DNA from: Nitrincola tapanii
GTDB taxonomy: Bacteria > Pseudomonadota > Gammaproteobacteria > Pseudomonadales > Balneatricaceae
Length of the DNA stretch: 64,000 bases
Assembly: GCF_008368715.1 (NCBI RefSeq)
Contig: NZ_SMRS01000001.1
Coordinates: 248,001-312,000, forward strand
Direction of reading: 5' to 3'
Shown piece after piece: positions 9,975 to 19,515 of the stretch (its first letter is position 1; each line of letters opens with the position of its first letter). The position numbers and the translations under genes are program-made. The notes under the pieces were generated by a model. It ran no database searches. It was not told where the DNA came from and saw only the letters and a program-made list of their open reading frames with translations.

Positions 9975-11039
9975 ATGAACAATAAAAAAATCCTTAAAAA
10001 AGCCTTGCCTGCTATGATCGCGGTTGGCCTGATGTCACAGGCGAATGCCGGTATCACTCTGTATGATCAGGGCGGTACTTCATTCAGCGCAGACGGTTTT
10101 CTGAACGCTTTTTACACCTATCAGGATCAGGGTGATACCCAAACATCGCGTGTGCGTATGGGCTTCCTGCCAAACTACATAGGTTTTAATGCGGCTAAAG
10201 AGATGGATGGTATCACCGTAGGTGCACGTTCCTCTTTTTGGGTGACTATCAATGACGTTAACACGGATGACAACAATAAAACCGACACAGGTATCGATGT
10301 ACGTCAGTTCTACGCAACGGTAGATGGTGACTTCGGTCAGGTGCTTTTCGGTAAGGATTTTGGTCTTTATGCGCGCAGCAATATCTTTAATGATGAATTG
10401 CTGATGGGGGTAGGTTTAGCGCCACAGGGAACAAGCGGAACAACTTTTGGTAACATCACGGCGGGTTATCCTTACGCGAACCCGAATGCGCAGATCACTT
10501 ACCGTACACCGAATGTCAATGGTTTCCAGTTGGCAGCGGGTATTTTGGATCCCAATAATAATGGAGCGCAGAACAGCAAGCAGCCACGTTTTGAAACTGA
10601 GTTGACCTACTCCACGGACTTTGATGGCGGTATGTTCTCTGCTTGGTTGGGAGGCGCATCGGGCAAAACCAATGACGTGAATGCGCGTGGTGTGGCGTAC
10701 GGTGCTAAGGTCGGTCTTGGTGGTTTTGCGCTGACAGCTTCTGGATTTGATCAGAAGGGAATCAGTACTGCGTTTGCGAGCGACACTCTGCTGTCTGCCA
10801 GCAAATCCAGTGGTTACTTGGTTCAGGCATCTTACAAGTACAATGCTGTCAAAGGTGTTCTTTCTTATGGTGAAACGGATAACAAGAATGGCACCAAAAA
10901 CAACCTTCAGGGCGGTGCGGTTTTCTATGATATCAATAGTAATCTGAAGATGGTCGCTGAGTACTCAACCAACAAGTTGAAAGGTTCTGCGACACCTGAT
11001 ACCGATACCTTCGCAGTCGGTGCTGTCTTCAGCTGGTAA
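9975..11039 (+). CDS. Outer membrane porin (Gram-negative general porin family)
   Basis: 354 residues with a signal peptide ending in SQANA, then a mature protein of alternating beta-strands. It opens with GITLYDQGGTSFSADGFLNA and ends in TFAVGAVFSW; the last residue is Trp where most porins end in Phe. VRMGFLPNYIGF and GKDFGLYARSN are typical of trimeric 16-strand porins. It sits inside the alcohol oxidation block, so it may admit alcohols or other small substrates, but its specificity cannot be read from sequence. A strong hairpin ends the transcript. Confidence 0.85.
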   Translation: MNNKKILKKALPAMIAVGLMSQANAGITLYDQGGTSFSADGFLNAFYTYQDQGDTQTSRVRMGFLPNYIGFNAAKEMDGITVGARSSFWVTINDVNTDDNNKTDTGIDVRQFYATVDGDFGQVLFGKDFGLYARSNIFNDELLMGVGLAPQGTSGTTFGNITAGYPYANPNAQITYRTPNVNGFQLAAGILDPNNNGAQNSKQPRFETELTYSTDFDGGMFSAWLGGASGKTNDVNARGVAYGAKVGLGGFALTASGFDQKGISTAFASDTLLSASKSSGYLVQASYKYNAVKGVLSYGETDNKNGTKNNLQGGAVFYDINSNLKMVAEYSTNKLKGSATPDTDTFAVGAVFSW

Positions 11040-11062
11040 TCCTTGACCCTGCTTTAAACCTG

Positions 11063-11104
11063 AACAGGCCGGTGCCCTTCCCCCTTCAGCACCGGCCTGT
11101 TTGC
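11063..11104 (+). terminator. Porin terminator hairpin
   Basis: AACAGGCCGGTGC (11063-11075) pairs with GCACCGGCCTGTT (11089-11101), a perfect 13-bp GC-rich stem with a short T stretch after it. It lies 23 bases after the porin stop codon and probably ends or stabilises a highly expressed mRNA. Confidence 0.75.
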
Positions 11105-11253
11105 GTTATGCTGTGACCCCTTCCTACTTTGCCTCTAGGGCTTAGTCTGTACAAAAGTACTGCTTTTTTACCCGCAAGTAGAATAACCAGCCCGGATTCG
11201 CCTTCCTATAATGCTTATAATGAGATGCTTATAGATACCTTCGGGAGTGGCCA

Positions 11254-12405
11254 ATGAATGCGCCCTTGACACTAGATCCTGTCCGCACCGCCTATTCACG
11301 TAGCAGTGATGCACAGGTCGCCGCCCAGGAGTTGGCGCAACAGTTGATCACTCCGGATCTCGGTTTTGTGCTGTTTTTCTGTTCGGCGGAGTATGACTTG
11401 TCTGTTTTACAGCAGGCGCTGAATCAAGCCTTCGGAGAGATTCCGCTCGCCGGTTGTACCACTGCCGGTGAGATTACGCCTCAAGGTTATGATCGTGGCA
11501 GCCTCTGTGCCATAGGTTTTCATCGCCAGTATTTTTCCGTTGAGATAGGCCTGGTTGAGGAGTTGGCTGGCTTTGGTTTGAAAGAAGCACAAAAACTTGT
11601 AGATGAGTTGATTGTGCGTGGACGCAGCCGTCATATTGCCCCGCTCAAGGGACATCTGTTTGCCATGACACTTCTCGATGGCTTGTCCAGTCAGGAGGAG
11701 TTGGTGTTGGTAGCACTGGATTCTGCGCTGGGCAGTATTCCTCACTTTGGTGGCTCGGCGGGCGATGATATTCAACTGGCACGCACGCATGTGTTTGCTC
11801 AGGGACAGTTCCGTACCGAAGCGGCGGTGATGATTCTGGTGAATACGCCTTTAGATTTTGAAGTCTTTAGTACGCATCATCTGCGCCCACAAGCAGAAAA
11901 GCTGGTGGTGACGGCTGCGGATGCGGCAACGCGTACTGTGCATGAACTGAATGCGGAGCCTGCGGGGGAGGTGTATGCACGCCTAGTGGGGGTGCCGCCT
12001 GAGGCGCTGAACCCTGAGGTCTTTGCTCTTCATCCGATTGGCGTCAAAGTCGGTCAGGAATACTATGTGCGCTCGATACAGCGCATGAATGAAGACCTGA
12101 GCCTGACATTCTACTGTGCGGTCGGCAATGGCATTGTCCTGACACCCCTGCAATCACAACCCATCATGCCCGATTTAGCTCAGCGTTTTCAGGATACAGA
12201 ACAGCGTATCGGGCCGCCGTTATTAACCATTGGCTGTGACTGTTTTTTGCGGCGCTTAGAGATCGAGCATTTGGATCAAGCGCAGGAAGCATCGCGGTTT
12301 TTGATGCAGCATCAGGTGGTGGGTTTTAACACCTACGGCGAACACTATGATGGGGTGCACATTAATCAAACCTTCACCGGTGTGGTCATTGGGCGGAGTC
12401 GCTAG
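11254..12405 (+). CDS. nosP: FIST-domain sensor protein, NosP-like
   Basis: 383 residues covering FIST_N (about 35-235, with LAGCTTAGEITPQGY and HFGGSAGDD) and FIST_C (about 240-370, with VGNGIVLTPL and GFNTYGEHYDG). No signal peptide or membrane segment. In P. aeruginosa the FIST protein NosP (PA1975) binds haem and nitric oxide and controls the kinase NahK encoded next to it. The same pair is found here, only one base between stop and the next ATG. Haem and NO binding are inferred from the pairing, since I cannot assign the haem ligand. Confidence 0.82.
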   Translation: MNAPLTLDPVRTAYSRSSDAQVAAQELAQQLITPDLGFVLFFCSAEYDLSVLQQALNQAFGEIPLAGCTTAGEITPQGYDRGSLCAIGFHRQYFSVEIGLVEELAGFGLKEAQKLVDELIVRGRSRHIAPLKGHLFAMTLLDGLSSQEELVLVALDSALGSIPHFGGSAGDDIQLARTHVFAQGQFRTEAAVMILVNTPLDFEVFSTHHLRPQAEKLVVTAADAATRTVHELNAEPAGEVYARLVGVPPEALNPEVFALHPIGVKVGQEYYVRSIQRMNEDLSLTFYCAVGNGIVLTPLQSQPIMPDLAQRFQDTEQRIGPPLLTIGCDCFLRRLEIEHLDQAQEASRFLMQHQVVGFNTYGEHYDGVHINQTFTGVVIGRSR

Positions 12406-12406
12406 A

Positions 12407-14998
12407 ATGAGCGAAATCAGCCAGGCGATGTCGCAACGCTTAGACGCACTGGAAGCGGAAAATCTTAAGCTCAAGCGTATTAATGCCGCTTTGATTGAGC
12501 GGGTGGAAACCGGAAGCTCGGTGTCTGCCGCCCCCTACGCTGCTTTTGAACATTCTGCGGCTTTGGCGGAGCAGGTGCGTGAGCGCACCGAAGCGCTTTC
12601 CTTAACCATGGCGGAGCTTAAGCGTAGTAATCAGGCCTTAAAAGCGGCGAACACCGAAGCCGCGACTGCGCATCAACGCTTAATCGACGCGATTGAAAGT
12701 ATCTCAGATGCGTTTGTACTGTTTGACAGCGAACGCCGCATTCTTCTGTTTAACAATAAATTCCGCGATTTTTGGCAGGGCACAGGCGTACAGATCGAGC
12801 GCGGTGTGACCATTGCCGATCTCCGCCGTTTAGCCGAGATGCATGGCATTATTGCCCGTGAGCATCTAACGGATGCACCGGAAGAGCCGATCTATCAGTT
12901 GGCGGATGGGCGCTGGGTACAGGTTTCGGAAAGAGTGACTGGTGAGGGGGGCTTGGTGGTCCTCTACACCGATATTACGGATCTCAAAGCCAGTGAAGCG
13001 GCACGTCGCGAGCAGGCGCTGGAGCAGAAGTCACGTTTGCTGCAGAGCACGGTGGATAACCTGTCGCAAGGTGTGGCCTTGGTCAATGCTGAAGGACGCT
13101 TGGAGGTTTGGAATCATCGTTTTCTTTCCCTTACCTCACTTCCTGATATAGATGCCAGCCATTCACATGATTTTGCCCAGCTGATGGCAAAAACAGAGGT
13201 GGAGCTGATTAAGCCCAATCTACAAGGCCCGATCATGCCCGAGCGTGAGCAGCGCTTGGCCGATGGGCGCGTGCTGGAGATCAAAACTCATCCCATGCCT
13301 TCGGGTGGTTTTGTGAACACCTATACCGATATTACCGAGCATCACCGTTACGCGGAGAACCTGCGTGAGAGTGAGAGCTGGATACGCTTGATTACTGACC
13401 ATGTCCCCGCCTTGATCTCCTATCTGGGCGCGGATATGTGTTACCGCTTCACCAACCAGGTTTATGATGATTTTTATGGTTGGCCGCGTGGTTCGCTGCT
13501 CGGCGAAAGTATTTTGCGTGCGCATGGTGAAGCCTCTTTTCGGCGTTTGCAGCCCTATGTGACACGCGCCCTAGCCGGTGAAAGTGTGACTTTTGAGGTG
13601 GAGGAGCAAAACGCGGCGGGTGAAAACCGGTATATGTTGAAATCCTATGTGCCCAACCTGGATGCTCAGGGTAAAGCGGTGGGTTTCTTCGTTTTGATCC
13701 GAGATATCACCGAGCGTAAGCGCACTTCTGAAGCCTTGCAGCAGGCCTACCAAAATCTCGAGCAGCGTGTACGTGAGCGTACTTCCGAGCTGACCGAACT
13801 AAACCAGCAGTTGCGTCAGGAGATCTCTGAACGTAAGGCAGTTGAAACACGGCTTCTCGATGCGAAGCAGGAAGCCGAGCAGGCGAATCTGTCGAAAACT
13901 AAATTTCTGGCCGCGGTCAGTCATGACCTCTTGCAACCCCTGAATGCGGCCCGTTTGTTTACGGGAGCTTTGTTGGATCAGTCCATGCCGGAGCGGATTG
14001 CGCATCTGGTCGGAGCGGTGAGTAACTCGCTGGAAGATGTTGAGAACCTACTGGGCACCCTGGTGGATATTTCCAAGCTGGATGCCGGTGTGATCAAACC
14101 GGATCCCGCTCCCTTCCGATTGAGTGATCTGCTAGAAAATCTGGCCATTGAATATCGGCAGATTGCCAGCAGTGAGGAGCTGGACTTCTCTTTTGTGGGC
14201 TGCCAGGCGGTGGTTTTGAGTGATATCACCCTCTTGGCGCGTATCCTGCGCAACTTCCTAACCAATGCCATACGCTACACCCCGAGAGGGGGCCGTATTC
14301 TGCTGGGATGTCGTCGCCGTCACGGCCAGATTGAGATTCAGGTGTGTGATACTGGGCGCGGTATTCCAAGTGATAAGCTGACCGAAATCTTTCTTGAATT
14401 CCGACGTATTCACCCGCCGGGCGCGGCACAGGATAAAGGCCTGGGTTTAGGGTTAGCGATCGTGGATAAGATCAGCCGTATGCTGTCGCATCCGATTAAA
14501 GTGGCTTCGGAGGAGGGGCGCGGTTCCATTTTCAGTGTGACCTTGCCTTTGGGTGAGTTGCCACCACAAAGCCTGCTGCCACCACTGGCAACTTCGGATT
14601 ACGATGCACGCTTGCAGGGGGCGCAGATCTGGATGATCGATAACGATCCAGCGATCTGTGCCGGTATGGCCACTCTGTTACAAGGCTGGGGGTGTCAGGT
14701 GGTGACGGCTTTGGGGCTGGAGCATCTGAGTGAGCAGATCAATATTGGCAGCGGTGCCTTGGATCTCTTAATTGCAGATTATCACCTGGATAATGATGTG
14801 ATCGGAACAGATGTGGTCGAGGAAATCTTGCAGCGCCGCAGTGATCGTCCACCGGTTCTAATGATCACCGCGAATTACAGTAACGAATTAAAACAGTCAA
14901 TTCGTGAGAGTGGTTATTTGCTGATGAACAAACCCGTGAAACCCGGAAAGTTAAAAGCCACGCTGACCCATCTGTTAAAACCCTCGATCAGTGCCTGA
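12407..14998 (+). CDS. nahK: Multi-PAS hybrid histidine kinase NahK (ErcS')
   Basis: 863 residues and cytoplasmic. An N-terminal coiled coil is followed by three PAS-like domains (about 85-205, 215-315 and 325-440), a second coiled coil, HisKA with His506 in VSHDLLQPLNAARLF, HATPase with DTGRGIP and GLGLGLAIVDK, and a receiver with ADYHLDND and MNKPVKPGKL. The first ATG after nosP (12407) was chosen; the reading frame is open further upstream, but that would overlap nosP by 60 bases. NahK passes phosphate to HptB in P. aeruginosa and also affects PQQ alcohol genes as ErcS'. Confidence 0.88.
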   Translation: MSEISQAMSQRLDALEAENLKLKRINAALIERVETGSSVSAAPYAAFEHSAALAEQVRERTEALSLTMAELKRSNQALKAANTEAATAHQRLIDAIESISDAFVLFDSERRILLFNNKFRDFWQGTGVQIERGVTIADLRRLAEMHGIIAREHLTDAPEEPIYQLADGRWVQVSERVTGEGGLVVLYTDITDLKASEAARREQALEQKSRLLQSTVDNLSQGVALVNAEGRLEVWNHRFLSLTSLPDIDASHSHDFAQLMAKTEVELIKPNLQGPIMPEREQRLADGRVLEIKTHPMPSGGFVNTYTDITEHHRYAENLRESESWIRLITDHVPALISYLGADMCYRFTNQVYDDFYGWPRGSLLGESILRAHGEASFRRLQPYVTRALAGESVTFEVEEQNAAGENRYMLKSYVPNLDAQGKAVGFFVLIRDITERKRTSEALQQAYQNLEQRVRERTSELTELNQQLRQEISERKAVETRLLDAKQEAEQANLSKTKFLAAVSHDLLQPLNAARLFTGALLDQSMPERIAHLVGAVSNSLEDVENLLGTLVDISKLDAGVIKPDPAPFRLSDLLENLAIEYRQIASSEELDFSFVGCQAVVLSDITLLARILRNFLTNAIRYTPRGGRILLGCRRRHGQIEIQVCDTGRGIPSDKLTEIFLEFRRIHPPGAAQDKGLGLGLAIVDKISRMLSHPIKVASEEGRGSIFSVTLPLGELPPQSLLPPLATSDYDARLQGAQIWMIDNDPAICAGMATLLQGWGCQVVTALGLEHLSEQINIGSGALDLLIADYHLDNDVIGTDVVEEILQRRSDRPPVLMITANYSNELKQSIRESGYLLMNKPVKPGKLKATLTHLLKPSISA

Positions 14999-15034
14999 TA
15001 CGAGGGTCTTAATCCTGCAGCCGAGAGAGAGCGT

Positions 15035-15709
15035 TTAGCGGCGTAGATAATTGGAAAAATCGATATCGCTGGCGGCTAAAATAGCCTGTACACGGTTATG
15101 CACACCCAGCTTCGACAGAATCGCTGAAACATGGGCCTTGACCGTGGTTTCCGCGATATTGAGGTTGTAGGCAATCTGCTTGTTAGATTCCCCCTTCACC
15201 ATGCGCTCCAGTACCAGGAGCTGGCGGCGAGTTAAGGACATCAATAGCTCAGAAGGCACCTCGGGTGCACCACTGGCGTTGCGGCGTTTATGGCGCGTAT
15301 CCTGGGTGCTTTGACGGATAATATCCGGGGGCAAATAGACATTGCCATTGAGGATTTGTTGCAGGGCTTCGGTCATCTGCGCGCGGGGTGACGATTTGGA
15401 GATAAAACCCACAGCGCCACAGGTGATGGCTTGCAGCACGATCTGTTTGTCATCTTCTGCCGACACGATCACCACAGGAATGGTTGGGGCCTCGTTACGC
15501 AGAGTGATCAGACCATTGAGTCCTTGCATGCCGGGCATATTCAGATCAAGAAGGATGAGGTCGATCTCATCATCTGATTGTGCTTGGCTGAGCGTTGATT
15601 CGAGATCTTCGGTTTCGATCAGTTCGGAGCCTTCAAAATGGCTGCGAATCACATGCGTGATCGCTTCACGAAACAAAGGATGATCATCAGCGATTAGTAT
15701 CTTATACAC
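15035..15709 (-). CDS. erbR: LuxR/NarL-family response regulator ErbR (AgmR)
   Basis: 224 residues. The receiver domain (1-120) has the acidic pair DDH, the phospho-acceptor Asp in [10 protein letters not shown] and Lys in ISKSS. The C-terminal helix-turn-helix (about 150-215) carries [25 protein letters not shown]. In P. aeruginosa and P. putida, ErbR/AgmR/PedR1 is a regulator of pqq and alcohol dehydrogenase genes and responds to ErcS-type kinases. It converges with nahK, so kinases and regulator are side by side here. Confidence 0.85.
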   Translation of the reverse strand: MYKILIADDHPLFREAITHVIRSHFEGSELIETEDLESTLSQAQSDDEIDLILLDLNMPGMQGLNGLITLRNEAPTIPVVIVSAEDDKQIVLQAITCGAVGFISKSSPRAQMTEALQQILNGNVYLPPDIIRQSTQDTRHKRRNASGAPEVPSELLMSLTRRQLLVLERMVKGESNKQIAYNLNIAETTVKAHVSAILSKLGVHNRVQAILAASDIDFSNYLRR

Positions 15710-15782
15710 AGTCTTATCCTGCTTATCGTTATTATCAGGGCAGAAATTCCAAGCATCCGTGTTTGAGGAGTCTGGTCTCCGG

Positions 15783-16439
15783 TTAGGGAATCACTCCCGT
15801 GGCATTTAGGAAGTCTTCAGCAGACCAGGGTTCGGGATCGACCTTCACCCAAGGTAATCCCGCCTCATACCAGCCATCACTGCCTTCACTATACCAGAAA
15901 AGCTGGGTATAGCCCCAATTGGCTGCCCGCTTCACCGCATTCCAGGACATCCAGCAATCGGCTGTGCAGTAGATCACGATAGGGTGATCACGCTGTCCTT
16001 GACTGAGTCGGTACAAATGCTTGGCAAAATACTCCTGCCAGTGTTCTTCGCTTTCTCCCCAGCCGACATTGGGTAACCAGGTGCTGCCGGGAAGGGTTTG
16101 TCGTCCTTCTGGGTAGATAAAAATTCCCTCACGCCAGGTCGTCGGTTGCACATCGATCAAGGTGGTATCGGGGCGCTCGAGTAAGAGTGCCTGTAGAGCG
16201 TCTAGCTCAATGCGCTGACCACCTTCGGCCTGCTCTGGCGTTGGGCTGCGATAAAACCCGATGCGATAACCCTCGGCGGAAAAATGCGGCACGCCTGAGA
16301 GATCGGTTGGGTTCAGCACCTCGGCTTTTGCCTGCTGGATGGCATCGACCTGGCTAGATCCCAAGGCGAGCACAAGCACTAGGGCAAAAGAGAATCCACT
16401 CCTAGATCTGAAGGTTAAGCCTGCTTGAAACTCTGGCAA
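15783..16439 (-). CDS. PQQ-dependent catabolism-associated CXXCW-motif protein (rhodanese fold)
   Basis: 218 residues with an N-terminal hydrophobic signal segment (about 15-33) and a rhodanese-like domain. The diagnostic motif is [16 protein letters not shown]. The first Cys occupies the rhodanese active-site position, and the second precedes Trp. Proteins of this family occur almost only in genomes with PQQ alcohol dehydrogenase systems. A sulfur- or thiol-handling role in the periplasm is possible, perhaps together with the SoxYZ-like and SoxH-like proteins at 45.5-47.3 kb. Actual function is unknown. It lies upstream of erbR on the same strand and diverges from the ABC importer. Confidence 0.83.
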   Translation of the reverse strand: MPEFQAGLTFRSRSGFSFALVLVLALGSSQVDAIQQAKAEVLNPTDLSGVPHFSAEGYRIGFYRSPTPEQAEGGQRIELDALQALLLERPDTTLIDVQPTTWREGIFIYPEGRQTLPGSTWLPNVGWGESEEHWQEYFAKHLYRLSQGQRDHPIVIYCTADCWMSWNAVKRAANWGYTQLFWYSEGSDGWYEAGLPWVKVDPEPWSAEDFLNATGVIP

Positions 16440-16610
16440 TGTTTTCCCCTTCTAGGAACTTTTCACACTTGAACAGGATTACACACGGCCTAAGGAAGAA
16501 TCTAAATTCGACCATCGACGAAAAAAACAGGCACCAAAGTACTATTCCGGCAGCCAGGGCGCTTCCCTAAGGTGAAAAGAAACAATGAGGTAACGAATCG
16601 GAGGCGGAAA

Positions 16611-17636
16611 ATGCATGGGATCGCCTTAGGTGTCGTTTGGATGCGAGGCCTGTTGCTGAGTGGCTGTTTGAGTCTTTTGGCCAGTCTGACTTGGGCGACT
16701 GAGCCGGTTGTACGTGTTGGGGTTTTACAATATGGCACCGCGCACTGGGAGCTCAGCCACTTACAGAATCAAGGTTATGATCGGGCGCAGGGATTCCAGT
16801 TGCAGCTGCGCAGTTTGGCGAATAGTGCCGCGGGGCGTTTAGCCTTGATGAGTGGGGATGTGGATTGGATTGTTTCAGATTGGCTTTGGGCGTTACAGCG
16901 CTTACAGCTCGGGGATGATCTAGTGTTTATTCCTTTCTCTAGTTCAGTCGGTGAGTTGATGGTGCCTGCGGACTCTAGCCTGCAGGGTCTTGAGGATCTT
17001 CGCGGTATACGTTTAGGCGTGGCCGGAGGGCCTGAGGGTAAGGGATGGCAGTTGCTTCAGCAAGCGGCTAGGTTGCAGGGCCTAGATCTACAGCGTGATG
17101 CCCAGGTGACTTTTGCCGCTCCCCCGTTGTTAAACCAAGAGTTGCGTCGTGGGCGCGTGGATGCCATTTTGACCTATTGGACCTTTGCCGCCCAGCTGCA
17201 TGCCGAGGGCGGTTATCGTGCCGCTTTGGCAGAAAGTGATCTGGTGCAGAGTTTGGGTTTGGGTGAAGCGCTGCCGATGCTGGGTTATATCGCGCGGCGT
17301 TCAGCGCCTGGTGCACAACTGGCCTTACGTCAGGCCTTTGCTCAGGCGGTGGTACAAACGAAAGCAGATTTGAAAACGGCGACAGCCTGGTCAGAGATAC
17401 GCCCCTTATTGCGTGCGGCCAGTCCAGAGATCGAAGCGGCACTGATTGCTGGATATCAGAAGGGCGTACCCAACACTCACTTGAGTGGACCCGAGATCGC
17501 CGCGATCGAAGGTTTCTGGCAGGCCTTACACGTCTCTGAAGCGACTTCGCCTCACTCAGGCGCTCAGTTGAATCCAGGTGGCGTCTTGAGTCTTGAGCAG
17601 ATTCAACGTCTCTTCCTTTGGGATGAGGACAAATGA
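16611..17636 (+). CDS. ABC transporter periplasmic binding protein, NitT/TauT type
   Basis: About 341 residues: a signal peptide ending near LTWAT, then a type II periplasmic binding fold. It opens VVRVGVLQYGTAHWEL, followed by a SGDVDWIVSDWLW stretch and ELMVPADSSLQGLEDLRGIRLGVAGG. GGAGG at 16600-16604 sets the ATG at 16611; an earlier in-frame ATG at 16572 lacks a ribosome site. The fold is shared with nitrate, taurine and pyrimidine binding proteins, but the ligand cannot be told. It heads a three-gene operon divergent from the CXXCW gene, so a cargo linked to PQQ metabolism is worth testing. Confidence 0.8.
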   Translation: MHGIALGVVWMRGLLLSGCLSLLASLTWATEPVVRVGVLQYGTAHWELSHLQNQGYDRAQGFQLQLRSLANSAAGRLALMSGDVDWIVSDWLWALQRLQLGDDLVFIPFSSSVGELMVPADSSLQGLEDLRGIRLGVAGGPEGKGWQLLQQAARLQGLDLQRDAQVTFAAPPLLNQELRRGRVDAILTYWTFAAQLHAEGGYRAALAESDLVQSLGLGEALPMLGYIARRSAPGAQLALRQAFAQAVVQTKADLKTATAWSEIRPLLRAASPEIEAALIAGYQKGVPNTHLSGPEIAAIEGFWQALHVSEATSPHSGAQLNPGGVLSLEQIQRLFLWDEDK

Positions 17637-18391
17637 AGCAGCGTGTGTTTGAGCAGTTATTGGTTTTGTTGCTATTAGGCTGTGTTTGGCAGGGGATTGC
17701 TCTGTGGCTACAAGATCCTTTGTTGCCTTCGCCTTGGCAGGTCGGGCAGTTGATGCAGATCGAAGCCCAAAGTGGCGCACTGGGATATCATCTTTGGGCA
17801 ACCTTACAACGCGTGTTCATCAGCTTCACGGCGGCGATGTGTTTGGGTGTCTTGCTTGGGGTATTCATGGGCGCCTTGCGACCGGTGAATCGAGTGCTGG
17901 ATCCCGTGCTGGTGTTGATGCTGAATCTACCCGCTTTAGTCCTGATCATTCTGCTGTATGTTTGGTTGGGCTTGGTGGAGGCGGCAGCACTCCTCGCGGT
18001 GGTGTTAAATAAGATTCCAAATGTAGCCGTGAACATGCGTGAGGGTGCCCGGAGTCTGGATCCAAAACTCGCGGAAATGGCGCAAGTCTATGGCTTCAGC
18101 TTTAAACAGAAGGTTTGGGATTTGTGGTTGCCGCAACTTTTCCCGTATCTGATGGCGTCCATGCGCGGAGGATTGGCACTTATCTGGAAAATTGTCCTGG
18201 TTGTGGAGTTGCTCGGCCGCTCGAATGGGGTGGGCTTTCAGCTACATGTCGCGTTTCAGATGTTTGATGTGGCGATGATCTTGGCTTACAGCTTTGCTTT
18301 TATCGCGGTGGTGCAACTGATTGAGTGGTTAGGTTTACAGCCACTGGAGCAGCGCGCGCGACGTTGGCAGGAGGTTAAACGCCATGCTTGA
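17633..18391 (+). CDS. ABC transporter permease, NitT/TauT type
   Basis: 252 residues with about six membrane helices. The binding-protein-dependent transport inner membrane motif region (EAA loop) is at about 140-175: MREGARSLDPKLAEMAQVYG, followed by LWLPQLFPYL. The start overlaps the binding protein gene by 4 bases and the stop overlaps the ATPase by 8 bases, so the three are one coupled operon. It forms the membrane channel of the importer whose substrate is unknown. Confidence 0.85.
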   Translation: MKQRVFEQLLVLLLLGCVWQGIALWLQDPLLPSPWQVGQLMQIEAQSGALGYHLWATLQRVFISFTAAMCLGVLLGVFMGALRPVNRVLDPVLVLMLNLPALVLIILLYVWLGLVEAAALLAVVLNKIPNVAVNMREGARSLDPKLAEMAQVYGFSFKQKVWDLWLPQLFPYLMASMRGGLALIWKIVLVVELLGRSNGVGFQLHVAFQMFDVAMILAYSFAFIAVVQLIEWLGLQPLEQRARRWQEVKRHA

Positions 18392-19034
18392 GTTACATCT
18401 GCACGCTAAGGTACTGGTACGCCCGATTTTGGGGGAAATCCGCCTGAGTTTGGACGCCGGTGAACGCGTTTGTTTGCTGGGGCCTTCTGGGATCGGAAAA
18501 ACCACTTTGATGAATATTCTGGCGGGGTTGGATACCGAGTTCAGCGGTCAGATCCGTTTTAGTGGCGGCCAGCCTAAAATCGGCTATATGTTTCAGGAGC
18601 CACGTCTTTTGCCTTGGCGCACCCTGCGGCAAAATCTGGCTTTGGTGTGTCATCAGCCCGCGCTGATCGATGAACTGCTCCATGCGGTCGATCTGCATAC
18701 GGCTCAAGATCTTTACCCAAACCAGTTGTCCTTGGGGATGGCAAGACGCGCCGCTTTGGCGCGTTGTTTGGTCATACAGCCGGATTTGATTTTGTTGGAT
18801 GAACCCCTGGTTTCGCTGGATCCTAAGAGTGCCGAGCAGATGCGTCAGTTAATTCTGCGCCTGCATCAAACCTATCCCCAAACGCGGATGCTGATGGTCA
18901 CGCATGATCCGGTGGATGCTGAAGTCTTGGCGGATCGTGTCTTGATTCTCGGAGGCCAGCCGGCCCAGATTCGCGCGGAGCTAGATCCACAAGCCCCCGA
19001 TTTTCAGCAGCAGCTGCACGCATACACAGCCTGA
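18384..19034 (+). CDS. ABC transporter ATP-binding protein, NitT/TauT type
   Basis: 216 residues, short for this group. Walker A is GPSGIGKTT, the Q-loop is in YMFQEPRLLPW, the signature is LSLGM rather than LSGGQ, Walker B is LILLDEPLVSLD and the switch His is in VTHDPVDAE. It energises the importer encoded just upstream. The changed signature is seen in some SsuB/TauB-like ATPases and is probably functional. It is followed by hemJ after 61 bases. Confidence 0.85.
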   Translation: MLELHLHAKVLVRPILGEIRLSLDAGERVCLLGPSGIGKTTLMNILAGLDTEFSGQIRFSGGQPKIGYMFQEPRLLPWRTLRQNLALVCHQPALIDELLHAVDLHTAQDLYPNQLSLGMARRAALARCLVIQPDLILLDEPLVSLDPKSAEQMRQLILRLHQTYPQTRMLMVTHDPVDAEVLADRVLILGGQPAQIRAELDPQAPDFQQQLHAYTA

Positions 19035-19095
19035 GCTTTAGGGTAAGATCTTGCAACAAGTTTGAATTCAATCGATGGCGCTCTAAGGAGACTCT

Positions 19096-19515
19096 ATGAG
19101 TTATCTCACCCTGAAACTCTTGCACCTGCTGGCGATGACCAGTTGGATGGCGGGCATTTTTTATCTGCCACGTATTTTTGTGCATTATGTGGAGGGCAAA
19201 GCAGCGGGGCAAGAGGTCGCACGCTTGCAGATTATGGGGCGTAAGCTCTATGGGTTTATGACGATTATGGCCGTATTTACCCTAATCTTTGGAGTCTGGC
19301 TCTGGTTAGGCTTTGGGTTTGGCGGTGGTTGGATTCACGCTAAATTGCTTTGTGTCGGGCTGTTGATCGCTTATCACCTGACTTGCCGCCACTATCTACA
19401 AAAAATGCAGCAGGATCTCTTAACTCAGAGTGGCCGTTTTTTCCGTCTGTTTAATGAGATCCCTCTGCTGATCTTTATTGCGATTCTTTATCTTGTAGTG
19501 TTTAAGCCCTTCTGA
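19096..19515 (+). CDS. hemJ: Protoporphyrinogen IX oxidase HemJ
   Basis: 139 residues with four predicted membrane helices and the CopD/HemJ pattern: His10 in LKLLHLLAMTSWMAG, YLPRIFVHY, and Lys with HAKLLCVG around residue 83. HemJ oxidises protoporphyrinogen IX to protoporphyrin IX in haem synthesis. An AGGAG ribosome site precedes the ATG. Its last 28 bases overlap the end of the convergent ubiJ gene. Confidence 0.88.
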   Translation: MSYLTLKLLHLLAMTSWMAGIFYLPRIFVHYVEGKAAGQEVARLQIMGRKLYGFMTIMAVFTLIFGVWLWLGFGFGGGWIHAKLLCVGLLIAYHLTCRHYLQKMQQDLLTQSGRFFRLFNEIPLLIFIAILYLVVFKPF

